Positions 47,654 through 56,288 of a stretch of DNA of 64,000 nucleotides are shown here, piece by piece. Within the stretch, counting starts at the first letter, position 1; each line of letters starts with the position of its first letter. A program made the position numbers and the translations under genes. The notes beneath the pieces are model-generated. The model worked only from the letters and a program-made list of their open reading frames with translations, ran no database searches and was not told the DNA's origin. Origin of the DNA: Hymenobacter rigui (GTDB lineage Bacteria > Bacteroidota > Bacteroidia > Cytophagales > Hymenobacteraceae); the NCBI RefSeq assembly GCF_003944715.1, contig NZ_RWIT01000003.1, forward strand, positions 248,001-312,000. Reading direction: 5' to 3'.

Positions 47654-50539
47654 ATGACTCCCGACGCTCCCGCCGCCCAGCCCCACAAGCTTTTCCTGCT
47701 CGACGCTTTTGCCCTGATTTACCGCGCCCACTTTGCCTTCAGCAAGAACCCGCGCGTGAACTCCAAGGGCCTCAACACCGGGGCCATCCTGGGCTTCACC
47801 AATACGCTGGTGGAAGTGCTACAGAAGGAGAAGCCCACCCACATTGGGGTGGCGTTTGATGCGGCCAAAAAGACCTTCCGCCACGAGCAGTACGCCGAGT
47901 ACAAAGCCCAGCGCCAGGCCATGCCCGAGGATATCGGCCTGGCTATTCCCTACATCAAGCAGATTATCAAGGCCTTCCACATTCCCATTTTGATGGTAGA
48001 AGGCTACGAGGCCGACGATGTGATTGGCACCTTGGCCCGCCGGGCCGAGGCTCAGGGCTTCGGCGAGGTGTTCATGATGACGCCCGATAAGGACTACTGC
48101 CAGCTCGTGACGGACTGCATCAAAATCTACCGGCCGGCCTTCATGGGCAACGCCGCCGAGGTGCTGGACATAGCGCACGTGCTGCAGCGCTTCGAGATTG
48201 AGCGGCCCGAGCAGGTAATTGACATTCTAGGCCTGCAGGGCGACGCCTCCGACAACATTCCGGGCATTCCGGGCATCGGCGAGAAAACGGCCAAAACCCT
48301 GATTCAGCGGTTTGGCTCGGTGGAAAACCTGATTGCCAACGTGGACCAGCTCAAGGGCAAGCAGCAGGAAAACGTGCGCAACTTCGCCGAGCAGGGCTTG
48401 ATGAGCAAGGAGCTGGCTACCATCCACCTGGATGTGCCCATCGAGTTTGAGGCTGACAAGCTGGTGCTGGACAAGCCCGACGAGGAGCAGTTGCGCCAGC
48501 TGTTCGACGAGCTGGAGTTCCGCCAGTTGGCGGCCCGCGTGCTGGGCGGCGGCAGCCCCGCCGGCGTGAGTGCCGCCCCGGCCTCCCGCGGAGCACGGCG
48601 CCCCAAGGTGGCGGAAGGCCAAGGCAGCCTGTTCGGCTCCTCCTCGGATGCGGCCGTGGCCATTGGGGCCGAGGAAGGCGAAACCGGTGAGTTTGGGGCG
48701 CCCGCTGGGCCACGCCTGACCCTGCAGGACGTGCCGCACCAGTACCACCTCATCGATACGCCCGAGCTGCGCAAGTCGCTGCTGGAATTCCTGCTGCAGC
48801 AAACCGAAGTCAGCTTCGACACCGAAACCACCGGCCTGGATACCATGACGGCCCGGCTGGTGGGCCTCTCCTTCTGCTGGCTGCCCGGCGAGGCCTACTA
48901 CGTGCCCGTGCCGCACGATGACCACGCCGCCGCCCAGGCCCTCATCGACGAGTTTCAGCCCTTCTTCGAGGCCCCGCACATCCTCAAGATCGGCCAGAAC
49001 ATCAAGTACGACCTCACCATCCTTAAGCACTATAAAGTCGCCATCAACGGGCCGCTGTTTGATACCATGCTGGCCCATTACCTGCTGGAGCCCGACATGC
49101 GCCACAACATGGATGTGCTGGCCGAAACCTACCTGCACTACACGCCCGTCAGCATCACGGAGCTGATCGGCCCCAAAGGCAAAAATCAGAAAACCATGGC
49201 CGACCTTCCGCCGGCCGAGGTATCGGACTACGCCTGCGAGGACGCCGACGTGACCTTGCAGCTCAAGCACGTGTTTGAGCCCATGCTGAAGGAAGTGGGC
49301 CTGCTGGAGCTGCTCAACGAGGTAGAAAACCCGCTGGTGCCGGTTCTGGCGGATATTGAATACGAGGGTGTGAAAATCGACTCCTCGGCCATGGGCGAGT
49401 ACTCGGCCGAGCTGCAGGGCTACATTCAGGACATTGAGAAGCAGATTTTCGCGGAAGCCGGCCAGGAATTCAACATCGGCTCGCCGAAGCAGCTGGGCGA
49501 GGTGCTGTTTGATAAGATGGACCTGGGCCGGGGCAAAATCAAGAAAACCAAAACCGGCCAGTACGCTACCGGCGAGGAAGTGCTCAGCCAGCTGGCCGCC
49601 GACGCCCCCATTGCCGGCCTGATTCTGGAGCACCGCCAGCTCAGCAAGCTGCGCAGCACCTACGTGGAGGCCCTGCCCCAGCTGGTGTGCGAGCTGGACG
49701 GCCGCGTGCACACCTCGTTCAACCAGGCCGTAACGGCCACCGGCCGCCTTAGCAGCACCAACCCTAACCTGCAGAACATTCCCATCCGCACCGAGAAAGG
49801 CCGCGAAATCCGCAAGGCCTTTGTGCCGCGCGACGCCAACCACGTGCTGCTGGCCGCCGACTACTCGCAGGTAGAGCTGCGCATCATGGCCGATTTCTCG
49901 GGGGATAAAACGATGATTGAAGCCTTCCGTCAGGGCCTCGACATCCACACCAGCACGGCCAGCAAGGTGTTCCACGTGCCGCTGAATGAGGTAGACAGCG
50001 AGATGCGCCGCAAGGCCAAAACCGTCAATTTCGGTATCATTTACGGCATTTCGGCCTTCGGCCTGGCCCAGCGCATCGGCATCTCGCGCAAGGAAGCCAC
50101 CGAAATCATCGACACCTATTTCGAGGAGTTTTCGTCGGTGAAGCAGTTCATGGACGACAGCATCAACAAAGCCCGGGAGCTGGAATACGCCACCACGCTG
50201 CTGGGCCGCCGCCGCTACCTGCGCGACATCAACTCGCGCAACGCCACCCTGCGCGGCTACACCGAGCGCAACGCCATCAACGCCCCCATCCAGGGCACCG
50301 CGGCCGACATCATCAAGAAGGCCATGATCAACATCCACGAGTGGCTGCGTCAGGAAAAGCTCGGCACCAAGATGATCCTGCAGGTACACGACGAACTGGT
50401 GTTCGACGCCGTGCAGGAGGAAGTGGCCTACATCACCCCCAAAATCAAGGAGCTGATGGCCACCGCCCTGCTCCTCCCCCACGGCGTGCCGCTGGAAGTG
50501 GAAGTAGGCACCGGCAAGAACTGGCTGCAGGCCCATTAA
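47654..50539 (+). CDS. polA: DNA polymerase I
   Basis: A 961-aa repair and Okazaki-fragment polymerase. The 5' nuclease domain (about 8-300) has LLDAFALIYRAHF, EADDVIGTLA and DKDYCQLVT. A Gly/Ala-rich linker (about 298-350) follows. The 3'-5' exonuclease is intact: DTE at 389-391, NIKYDLTIL and YACEDADVTLQL. The polymerase has motif A LAADYSQVELRIMADFSG, motif B RRKAKTVNFGIIYGIS, and motif C QVHDELVFDA (HDE 912-914). The start lies 6 bp after TACCTTCG, a near -7 element. Slightly longer than E. coli PolA because of the linker. Confidence 0.98.
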   Translation: MTPDAPAAQPHKLFLLDAFALIYRAHFAFSKNPRVNSKGLNTGAILGFTNTLVEVLQKEKPTHIGVAFDAAKKTFRHEQYAEYKAQRQAMPEDIGLAIPYIKQIIKAFHIPILMVEGYEADDVIGTLARRAEAQGFGEVFMMTPDKDYCQLVTDCIKIYRPAFMGNAAEVLDIAHVLQRFEIERPEQVIDILGLQGDASDNIPGIPGIGEKTAKTLIQRFGSVENLIANVDQLKGKQQENVRNFAEQGLMSKELATIHLDVPIEFEADKLVLDKPDEEQLRQLFDELEFRQLAARVLGGGSPAGVSAAPASRGARRPKVAEGQGSLFGSSSDAAVAIGAEEGETGEFGAPAGPRLTLQDVPHQYHLIDTPELRKSLLEFLLQQTEVSFDTETTGLDTMTARLVGLSFCWLPGEAYYVPVPHDDHAAAQALIDEFQPFFEAPHILKIGQNIKYDLTILKHYKVAINGPLFDTMLAHYLLEPDMRHNMDVLAETYLHYTPVSITELIGPKGKNQKTMADLPPAEVSDYACEDADVTLQLKHVFEPMLKEVGLLELLNEVENPLVPVLADIEYEGVKIDSSAMGEYSAELQGYIQDIEKQIFAEAGQEFNIGSPKQLGEVLFDKMDLGRGKIKKTKTGQYATGEEVLSQLAADAPIAGLILEHRQLSKLRSTYVEALPQLVCELDGRVHTSFNQAVTATGRLSSTNPNLQNIPIRTEKGREIRKAFVPRDANHVLLAADYSQVELRIMADFSGDKTMIEAFRQGLDIHTSTASKVFHVPLNEVDSEMRRKAKTVNFGIIYGISAFGLAQRIGISRKEATEIIDTYFEEFSSVKQFMDDSINKARELEYATTLLGRRRYLRDINSRNATLRGYTERNAINAPIQGTAADIIKKAMINIHEWLRQEKLGTKMILQVHDELVFDAVQEEVAYITPKIKELMATALLLPHGVPLEVEVGTGKNWLQAH

Positions 50540-50556
50540 AACGTCAGCTTTCAGTA

Positions 50557-50644
50557 GTAGCGCGAACTGTGTAGTTCGTGCCTCCGCACCGTTAGGATCT
50601 TTTGAACGGCTTAGGGGCGCGAGCTGCACCGTTCGCGCTATTAC
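50557..50644. repeat. palindromic element (GTAGCGCGAAC type)
   Basis: Arms GTAGCGCGAAC (50557-50567) and GTTCGCGCTATTAC (50631-50644) enclose further self-complementary sequence. Lies 18 bp after polA and probably terminates it. Confidence 0.7.
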
Positions 50645-50757
50645 CTGTCGGTTCTTATTGCAAGCGTAGTCTGACCTAAGGGTTGGAGCGGTAAGGCATC
50701 TTCGTGCCCCGCGGGCCGTATAGCCCAATTATACTGCTCACTTTACGGCTTGCACTC

Positions 50758-51180
50758 ATGGCTTCCCAACCCCACACCACCACCCTGCAAAACGTGGCCC
50801 GCGTTCTGATGGGCTCCTTTATGGTAGTAGCCGGCACCGGCCACCTCACGTTTCAGCGGCAGGAGTTCCAGGCCCAGGTACCCGACTTTGTACCGCTGAG
50901 CAAGGATACCACCGTGCTGGCCTCGGGCGTAGTGGAAATTGGGTTGGGACTGGGGCTGCTGGCCCTGAAAGGCAAAAATCGGGTACGAATGGGCATTGGG
51001 CTGGCGGCATTCTACGCGGCCGTGTTTCCCGGCAACATTCACCAGTACACCCACCACCTCTCCGCCTTCGGCCTCGATACCGACCAGAAACGGCTAGCGC
51101 GGCTGTTTTTTCAGCCGGTGCTGATGGGCTGGGCCTTGTGGAGCACGGGGGCGCTGAATGCGCTAAAAAAACGCTCGTAG
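50758..51180 (+). CDS. DoxX-like membrane protein
   Basis: A 140-aa inner-membrane protein with four hydrophobic segments: NVARVLMGSFMVVAGTGHL, VLASGVVEIGLGLGLLALKG, IGLAAFYAAVFPGNIHQY and FFQPVLMGWALWSTGA. The pattern GTGHLTF in TM1 and FPGNIHQY is typical of DoxX-related proteins. It has no enzymatic signature. The start MASQPHTTTL precedes TM1 directly. It is 46 bp before ypdA on the same strand, so it may share its redox context. Confidence 0.85.
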   Translation: MASQPHTTTLQNVARVLMGSFMVVAGTGHLTFQRQEFQAQVPDFVPLSKDTTVLASGVVEIGLGLGLLALKGKNRVRMGIGLAAFYAAVFPGNIHQYTHHLSAFGLDTDQKRLARLFFQPVLMGWALWSTGALNALKKRS

Positions 51181-51226
51181 CTTCAATTGCTTTAAACACC
51201 TGGCCTCCGGGCCGGTAGTAGTGCGT

Positions 51227-52243
51227 ATGACAACCGACGTTTCTTTTGATGTGGTGGTGATTGGGGCCGGCCCCGTGGGCTTAGCCTGCGGGCTGGAAGT
51301 GCAGCGGCGTGGCCTCTCGGTGTGCGTGCTCGACAAGGGCGCGCTGGTGAATTCCATCATCGGCTACCCCACCAACATGGAGTTTTTCTCCACGCCCGAG
51401 CTGCTCGAAATCGGGGGGCATCCCATGACCACGCTGCACTACAAGCCCCTGCGGGAAGATGCCCTCGACTACTACCGCCGCGTAGCCCAGGCCGAAAAGC
51501 TCACCCTGCGCCTCTACGAGCGGGTAACCGGCCTCGAAGGCGAGCAGGGTAGCTTTACAGTCGTAACCGAGAAGGGCCGTATTGGAGCCCGCTTCGTAAT
51601 TGTGGCCACCGGCTTCTACGACGCGCCCAACCTGCTGCGCGTGCCCGGCGAAGACCTGCCCCATGTAACGCACTACTACAAGGAACCCTACGCCCACGCC
51701 GACCAGGACGTGGTAATTATCGGGGCCAAAAACTCCTCGGCCAAGGCGGCTTTGCAGTTGTTGCGCGCCGGGGCCCGGCCCGTGCTGGTCGTGCGCGGCC
51801 CGGAAATCAGCGAGTCGGTGAAGTACTGGATCCGGCCCGACCTGGTGAATCGCATCAAGGAAGGCCGCATCGGCTGCTACTTCAACAGCACCGTGGCCAA
51901 TATCACCGCTTCCACCGTGGAGCTGAACACCCCCGACGGCCCGCGCACCCTGCCCGCCCAGCACGTGTACGCCCTCACCGGCTACCACCCCGACTTCCGG
52001 TTTCTGGCTACCCTGGGCATCACCTGCGAGGCCGACGCCGCCCAGACGCCTACCCACCACGCCGACACGCTGGAAACCAACCGCCCCGGCCTGTACCTGG
52101 CCGGTACCGTGTGCGGCGGCCTGAACACCAGCCGCTGGTTTATTGAGAATGGCCGTTACCATGCCCAACTTATTGCTGCCCGCCTGGGCGGTGAGGCAAT
52201 GCCCAAATTGCCGGACGTTTTACAGCCCGTGCAGTTCTCCTGA
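51227..52243 (+). CDS. ypdA: YpdA family flavoprotein (putative bacillithiol disulfide reductase)
   Basis: A 338-aa FAD/NADPH oxidoreductase. The start ATG (MTTDVSFDVVVIGAGPVGLA) is preferred over a GTG two codons upstream. FAD-binding GAGPVG lies at 13-18, the NADPH-binding motif is VVIIGAKNSSAKAALQLL near 164-181, and the C-terminal FAD contact is ETNRPGLYLAGTVCGG. No CxxC is present, as expected for YpdA/Bdr, which uses a single Cys. The family reduces bacillithiol disulfide; the other bacillithiol genes are not in the window. Confidence 0.93.
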   Translation: MTTDVSFDVVVIGAGPVGLACGLEVQRRGLSVCVLDKGALVNSIIGYPTNMEFFSTPELLEIGGHPMTTLHYKPLREDALDYYRRVAQAEKLTLRLYERVTGLEGEQGSFTVVTEKGRIGARFVIVATGFYDAPNLLRVPGEDLPHVTHYYKEPYAHADQDVVIIGAKNSSAKAALQLLRAGARPVLVVRGPEISESVKYWIRPDLVNRIKEGRIGCYFNSTVANITASTVELNTPDGPRTLPAQHVYALTGYHPDFRFLATLGITCEADAAQTPTHHADTLETNRPGLYLAGTVCGGLNTSRWFIENGRYHAQLIAARLGGEAMPKLPDVLQPVQFS

Positions 52244-52265
52244 TTCTGCTGATTTAGTCCTTATT

Positions 52266-52302
52266 AAAAAAGGCCCTTCCGCCGAAGCAGAAGGGCCTTT
52301 TT
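52266..52302. terminator. terminator between ypdA and the GDSL gene
   Basis: Stem AAAAAAGGCCCTT (52266-52278) with AAGGGCCTTTTT (52291-52302), 12-nt loop. Serves the two convergent genes. Confidence 0.85.
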
Positions 52303-52321
52303 ATGATTATCCCGCAAATAC

Positions 52322-53761
52322 CTAGGGCAGCGTTACGCCACGGTAAGTGTTGGGGTTTACATAAGGCAGCGTAGAGCCATACTGCGCATTGATTGCCTTG
52401 ATTATCTCATTGGCAATAATGGCGTAGCCACGGGGCGTGGGGTGCACACCATCCAGCGAGAACAGGTTACCCGAAATGTAGCTGGCCGTGTTGGTAACCC
52501 CATTAGTGCCATAGCCACTGGCAGCTACCTGGTTGAAGAAGATGTTGGCATCGAACAGCGCCAGGCCTTTGGTAGCCGCCAGGTTGCGCAGAGCGGTGTT
52601 GTAGCCCAGCGTAGCCGTAGCCACAGTAGCCTGCTCCACATCATCCAGCACGAAGGCGCTGGGGAAGGGGTTTTCCGCCGTTACACCCAGGGCCTTGGTG
52701 GTATCCACCCCGAAAGCCGTCAGGAACAAAGGGAAGCCCGCAGCCGGCTGACCCGACTGCGCGTACAGGTAGCGCCACACGCGTCCACCGGGCCGGCCAA
52801 TCAGGCCCACGAACGGCGACGAAGTAAGCGTGAACAGCTGGCGGCCGCTGCCCCCGGCATCCCGGATGTCGCTTACCGCAATGGTTTTACGGTTAGCAGA
52901 AGTTGGCCCGCCAGTAGCTGCACCAGTGGTAATTACCAGGCCGGGTACCCCTGCGGCACTCAGGCTGGTACGCAGACGCGGGCCTACCGTGGTAAAGAAC
53001 GGAATACCCGATACATCCGGAATCGTGGAAATAACACCTTTCGCGCCACCAGCCGTCAGCACGTTAATGATACGCGTAGCTTTCAGCGTGAACGTATCAG
53101 TGCGGGTGATGGTGTTGGTGGCCGCCGTGGAGGCGCCGCCGCTGGTGGAGTAGCCCAGCACGTCGTTGTTACCCAGCCAGGAGCTGAAGAAGGTGGCCGT
53201 AGCGGCTTCACGCTTCACGCGCTGGAAGTAGGTCTCCAGCGGGTTGGTAGTGGGGGTAATCCGCTCGAAATACGGGTTACCGGCCACGCTGCCGTAGCCC
53301 GGTGTCTGCACGTTGTCCATCCGGATGCCGGGCACGCCCAGGTTATTCACGGCCGCATCGTAGCGGGTGTACAGGGGGCCGCCGGTGGGCGAAGCACCCC
53401 GGATAGCCAGGCTGGTAGTTACCGGAGCCGTAATAGGCGAGCCACTGGCGTCAAAGCCGGCCAGACGCAGGTAGCCCGAGCCATTGCGCTGCGCATCCGT
53501 GAACAGCGGCTGCGCGAAGTCGCCGCCGCCGGCCAGTTTGAACTGCTGCGCCAGCAGGTTGGGGTACGAGTTCAGCTGGCCTTCGAGGTACAGACCACCA
53601 TCGGAGTAGCCGGCCGTGAGCGAGTTACCCACCGCAATGTAGCGCGAGAAATTAGCCGAGCCGCTGGTAGCCGGAGCCGGAGCATCCAGCTCCGGCTGGC
53701 AACCTGCCAACGCCAGCAGTGCCAGCGCGGGCAGCGCCTTTTTCAGAGCAGAAGTATTCAT
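52322..53761 (-). CDS. SGNH/GDSL-hydrolase family lipoprotein
   Basis: A 479-aa envelope lipoprotein, MNTSALKKALPALALLALAG with lipobox Cys21; an alternative TTG start two codons upstream is less likely. Block I reads YIAVGNSLTAGYSDGGLY with the nucleophile Ser47 (GNSL in place of GDSL); block III includes WLGNNDVLGY; block V is DGVHPTPRGYAIIANE with the catalytic Asp and His. It is a likely esterase or lipase. The fadL gene starts upstream on the same strand (27 bp gap), suggesting joint handling of fatty acyl esters. Confidence 0.92.
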   Translation of the reverse strand: MNTSALKKALPALALLALAGCQPELDAPAPATSGSANFSRYIAVGNSLTAGYSDGGLYLEGQLNSYPNLLAQQFKLAGGGDFAQPLFTDAQRNGSGYLRLAGFDASGSPITAPVTTSLAIRGASPTGGPLYTRYDAAVNNLGVPGIRMDNVQTPGYGSVAGNPYFERITPTTNPLETYFQRVKREAATATFFSSWLGNNDVLGYSTSGGASTAATNTITRTDTFTLKATRIINVLTAGGAKGVISTIPDVSGIPFFTTVGPRLRTSLSAAGVPGLVITTGAATGGPTSANRKTIAVSDIRDAGGSGRQLFTLTSSPFVGLIGRPGGRVWRYLYAQSGQPAAGFPLFLTAFGVDTTKALGVTAENPFPSAFVLDDVEQATVATATLGYNTALRNLAATKGLALFDANIFFNQVAASGYGTNGVTNTASYISGNLFSLDGVHPTPRGYAIIANEIIKAINAQYGSTLPYVNPNTYRGVTLP

Positions 53762-53788
53762 ATACAAAAGAGGAGGCAGAGGTGGGAA

Positions 53789-55042
53789 TTAGAAGTTGTA
53801 ATTGAAGCCGATACCGGGAATTACAATGTTCGTCTTGTAAGTGCCCGCCACGCGGTCCAGCGACGTACCATTGTTCAGCAGCTCGTTCTGCGTCTGGGTG
53901 CGCTTCTTAATGCTCACGTACTGAGCCGAAAGGTCAACTCCAAACTTGCCGAAGGAGTACGTGGCGCCCAGCGTACCGCTCACGCGGTCAGCATCCGGCG
54001 TTTCCGGCGTTACGTAGCCGTCTTTCACCGGCGAGTTGTCATAGGAGCCACCGGCACGCACCGTCAGGCCGTCGGTCAGCTTGTACTGGCCACCGAGGCG
54101 GAACGTCAGAGCGTCCTGGTAGTAGCGCTTCGAGGTGGATTTGTTGCTGGTGCCCAGGTTCTGATCGAAGGTGAAGTCCAGGGTTTTGTAGCGGCTCCAC
54201 TGTACAAAGTTCACGTCGAAGCCCAGCGTCAGCTTGTCGTTGGGCATTACGCCTACACCAATGCTGGTAGTGGCGGGCAGCGGCAGCGTTACGTCAAACT
54301 TGGTAGCAGCAAACGAGGAGGCCAGCGCCGTGGGCGTGTTGGTGATGGTCACGGTACCATCCTTCACGTGCGCATCAATGTGAGAACGGTAGCTGACACC
54401 CAGGCTCAGCTTATCCGAAGGCTTAAAGAACACGCCGGCGTTGAAGCCCACTTTGTGCTCGGCTTTGCCGTCCAGCTCCACGTGGCCGTCGGGGTAGTTA
54501 CCGATGCTGATGTCCTTCTGCAGGTTTACGGCACCATAGGCCAGAATTACCGGACCACCGCCAATGCTCAGTTGGTCGGTAATAGCGTAGCTCACAGTAG
54601 GCTGCACGAAAACCGACTTCAGGTCGATGTCGGTGAGGCTATAGCGGCCTTCCCAGCCGGAAGCGTACTGCAGCTTGCTGCCGAAGGGAGTATATACGGC
54701 AATACCCAACCGCCATTTGCCTTCCGCTGGGCCGAAGCCCGCGTACAGGTTAAAAGGCGTTACGATGCTGTTGCGCAGGGTGCGCTCATCGGAGCCGAAC
54801 TGCCCCCGAAACGACTGGCGAGCCAGCGTGACGTTGCCGCCAATCTGTACGCCCCGCTCCCGCACCATGGCCAGCGCACCGGGGTTATAGAACATGGCCG
54901 CCTGGTCCAGAGACAGGCCTACGCCTACGCCGCCCATGCCGTTGTTCTTCTGCCCGGCCAGCGTTACCTGGAAGCCGCCCGCCGAAGCAGCCGTGCCCGA
55001 GAGCAGCGCCCCTCCCACGAGGAGTAGAGATTTTAGATTCAT
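53789..55042 (-). CDS. FadL/OmpP1-type outer-membrane transporter
   Basis: A 417-aa beta-barrel for hydrophobic compounds such as long-chain fatty acids. Signal peptide MNLKSLLLVGGALLSGTAAS; mature N-terminus GGFQVTLAGQKNNGMGGVGV with LDQAAMFYNPGALAMV, the FadL hatch pattern with NPG. The C-terminus GIGFNYNF ends in an aromatic as usual for OM proteins. It is first in a two-gene operon with the GDSL lipoprotein. A 22-bp palindrome overlaps the expected -33 region upstream. Confidence 0.93.
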   Translation of the reverse strand: MNLKSLLLVGGALLSGTAASAGGFQVTLAGQKNNGMGGVGVGLSLDQAAMFYNPGALAMVRERGVQIGGNVTLARQSFRGQFGSDERTLRNSIVTPFNLYAGFGPAEGKWRLGIAVYTPFGSKLQYASGWEGRYSLTDIDLKSVFVQPTVSYAITDQLSIGGGPVILAYGAVNLQKDISIGNYPDGHVELDGKAEHKVGFNAGVFFKPSDKLSLGVSYRSHIDAHVKDGTVTITNTPTALASSFAATKFDVTLPLPATTSIGVGVMPNDKLTLGFDVNFVQWSRYKTLDFTFDQNLGTSNKSTSKRYYQDALTFRLGGQYKLTDGLTVRAGGSYDNSPVKDGYVTPETPDADRVSGTLGATYSFGKFGVDLSAQYVSIKKRTQTQNELLNNGTSLDRVAGTYKTNIVIPGIGFNYNF

Positions 55043-55082
55043 ACGAAAGAAGAGTGAGTGAGAATTTGTGGGGTTAGTGCCC

Positions 55083-55090
55083 TAAATGTA
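55083..55090 (-). promoter_or_regulatory. -7-like element TACATTTA upstream of fadL
   Basis: One mismatch to TAnnTTTG, about 41 bp upstream of the fadL start. The palindrome at 55106-55127 lies 16-37 bp further upstream. Confidence 0.4.
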
Positions 55091-55105
55091 TGGAAAATGA
55101 CTTTG

Positions 55106-55127
55106 TTTATTCGGCGTGCCGAATAAA
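55106..55127. promoter_or_regulatory. 22-bp palindromic operator candidate for fadL
   Basis: Perfect 10-bp arms TTTATTCGGC and GCCGAATAAA with a 2-nt spacer, in the position of the -33 element. Size and symmetry fit a TetR-family dimer site. No regulator gene is adjacent. Confidence 0.6.
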
Positions 55128-55204
55128 TTTCTGTGCTGCTTTTAATGGGTTTGTGAGTACTTGCTCAGTGAACTGGTGAAGCCAGTAGCGCATTTTTTAT
55201 GGAT

Positions 55205-56026
55205 TCATACTTCTTCGGTATCGGGCACCCGGCGCGAGTGCAGATCCAGCACCTGCCCGGCTACCAGCAGGTGAACCACAAAGTTCTGACCGCTCACCGG
55301 CTCGCCCCGCCCGATACGGCCCAGGTTGCTGCCCGTCAGGTGGCGGCCATCCACCACCATTACTACCCCATCCCCGAATACTTCGGCATGACGGCCCTGG
55401 CGGATAATCACACCGGTTTCCTCGGCCAGGCCCATGCCCAGGCACATCGGGTGCGCCAGTAGCGCGTGCGCCAGCCGCCCGAACCGGCCCCGTTCCACGA
55501 AGTGCTGATCAATGAGCAGACGAGGCAGCAGGCCCAGACCGTTGCTGGTGAGCATGCCGCCCTTACGCAGGGCCCGCCAGCCATATCCCTCTACTACCAT
55601 AAACTCCGGCATTACGGCGGCCCCGGCGCTGGTTCCGGCAATAATGAAGTCCGGCTCCTGCTGGTAGCGCTCCAGCAGCACCCGCAGAAACTCCGTACCC
55701 AGCAGAAAATCGGTAATCCGCTCCTGGTCGCCGCCGCTGAAAAACACCAGACTGGCCCGGCGCAGGCGGCGCAGCGTATCGGGGGCATCGGCGGGGTGAT
55801 GCTCACTGATGCGCAGGTGGCGGGCTCCCACGCAGCCCAGCTCACGCAAAGCCCGCTCGTAGGCCCGGGCGGAGCGGGTATCGTCGCGGGAGGCCACTGT
55901 AATGATTTCAACCGGCAGCCCGGGCTTCGGCAGCATGTCGCAGAGCAGGGCCAGCATGGCATCGTCGTCGCCGCCCCCGAGGGCTACTAGCGTACCGAGT
56001 GGCTGCACGGCGGGAGAGTGAGGCAT
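55205..56026 (-). CDS. cyanophycinase-like peptidase (S51)
   Basis: A 273-aa cytosolic serine peptidase of the cyanophycinase type, which releases dipeptides from cyanophycin (multi-L-Arg-poly-Asp). The nucleophile elbow IIAGTSAGAAVMP has Ser133, and DQHFVERGRFGRL near 185 is the other family hallmark. SGGDQERI near 97 is also conserved. No cyanophycin synthetase gene is in the window, so the substrate could be a different aspartyl-dipeptide polymer or peptide. Divergent from mgtE. Confidence 0.9.
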   Translation of the reverse strand: MPHSPAVQPLGTLVALGGGDDDAMLALLCDMLPKPGLPVEIITVASRDDTRSARAYERALRELGCVGARHLRISEHHPADAPDTLRRLRRASLVFFSGGDQERITDFLLGTEFLRVLLERYQQEPDFIIAGTSAGAAVMPEFMVVEGYGWRALRKGGMLTSNGLGLLPRLLIDQHFVERGRFGRLAHALLAHPMCLGMGLAEETGVIIRQGRHAEVFGDGVVMVVDGRHLTGSNLGRIGRGEPVSGQNFVVHLLVAGQVLDLHSRRVPDTEEV

Positions 56027-56215
56027 AGTGGGCGGAGGGGAGTAGGAGCCAAATGTACGCTACCTGCGCAATTTGGCAACATCCGGCGGCATTCGGCTCC
56101 TGCGGCGCTGGTGGTTGCTGTGTCCCAACCGGCCCTGCGGCCGGGTTTCGCGTATAGGCTTTCAACCTGCGCAGAAAGTTACCGGCCGGGGCACGGAATC
56201 CGCCTTCGAAAGCCC

Positions 56216-56223
56216 TACTTTTG
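56216..56223 (+). promoter_or_regulatory. -7 element TACTTTTG for mgtE
   Basis: Exact match to TAnnTTTG, 66 bp upstream of the mgtE start. No clear -33. Confidence 0.5.
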
Positions 56224-56288
56224 CGCGCCGGTTTTAACCGCCCACCAACTCCCGTCTGCCTAGCGAAAAAACACCCCTCTTGTAGTTC

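Noticed and set aside
48227..50728. 833-codon minus-strand frame opposite polA
   Set aside because: Antisense of a certain gene with all polymerase motifs; composition is typical of GC-driven shadow frames.
52442..55027. 861-codon plus-strand frame spanning the GDSL and fadL genes
   Set aside because: It covers two real minus-strand genes and the gap between them, with no recognisable domain.
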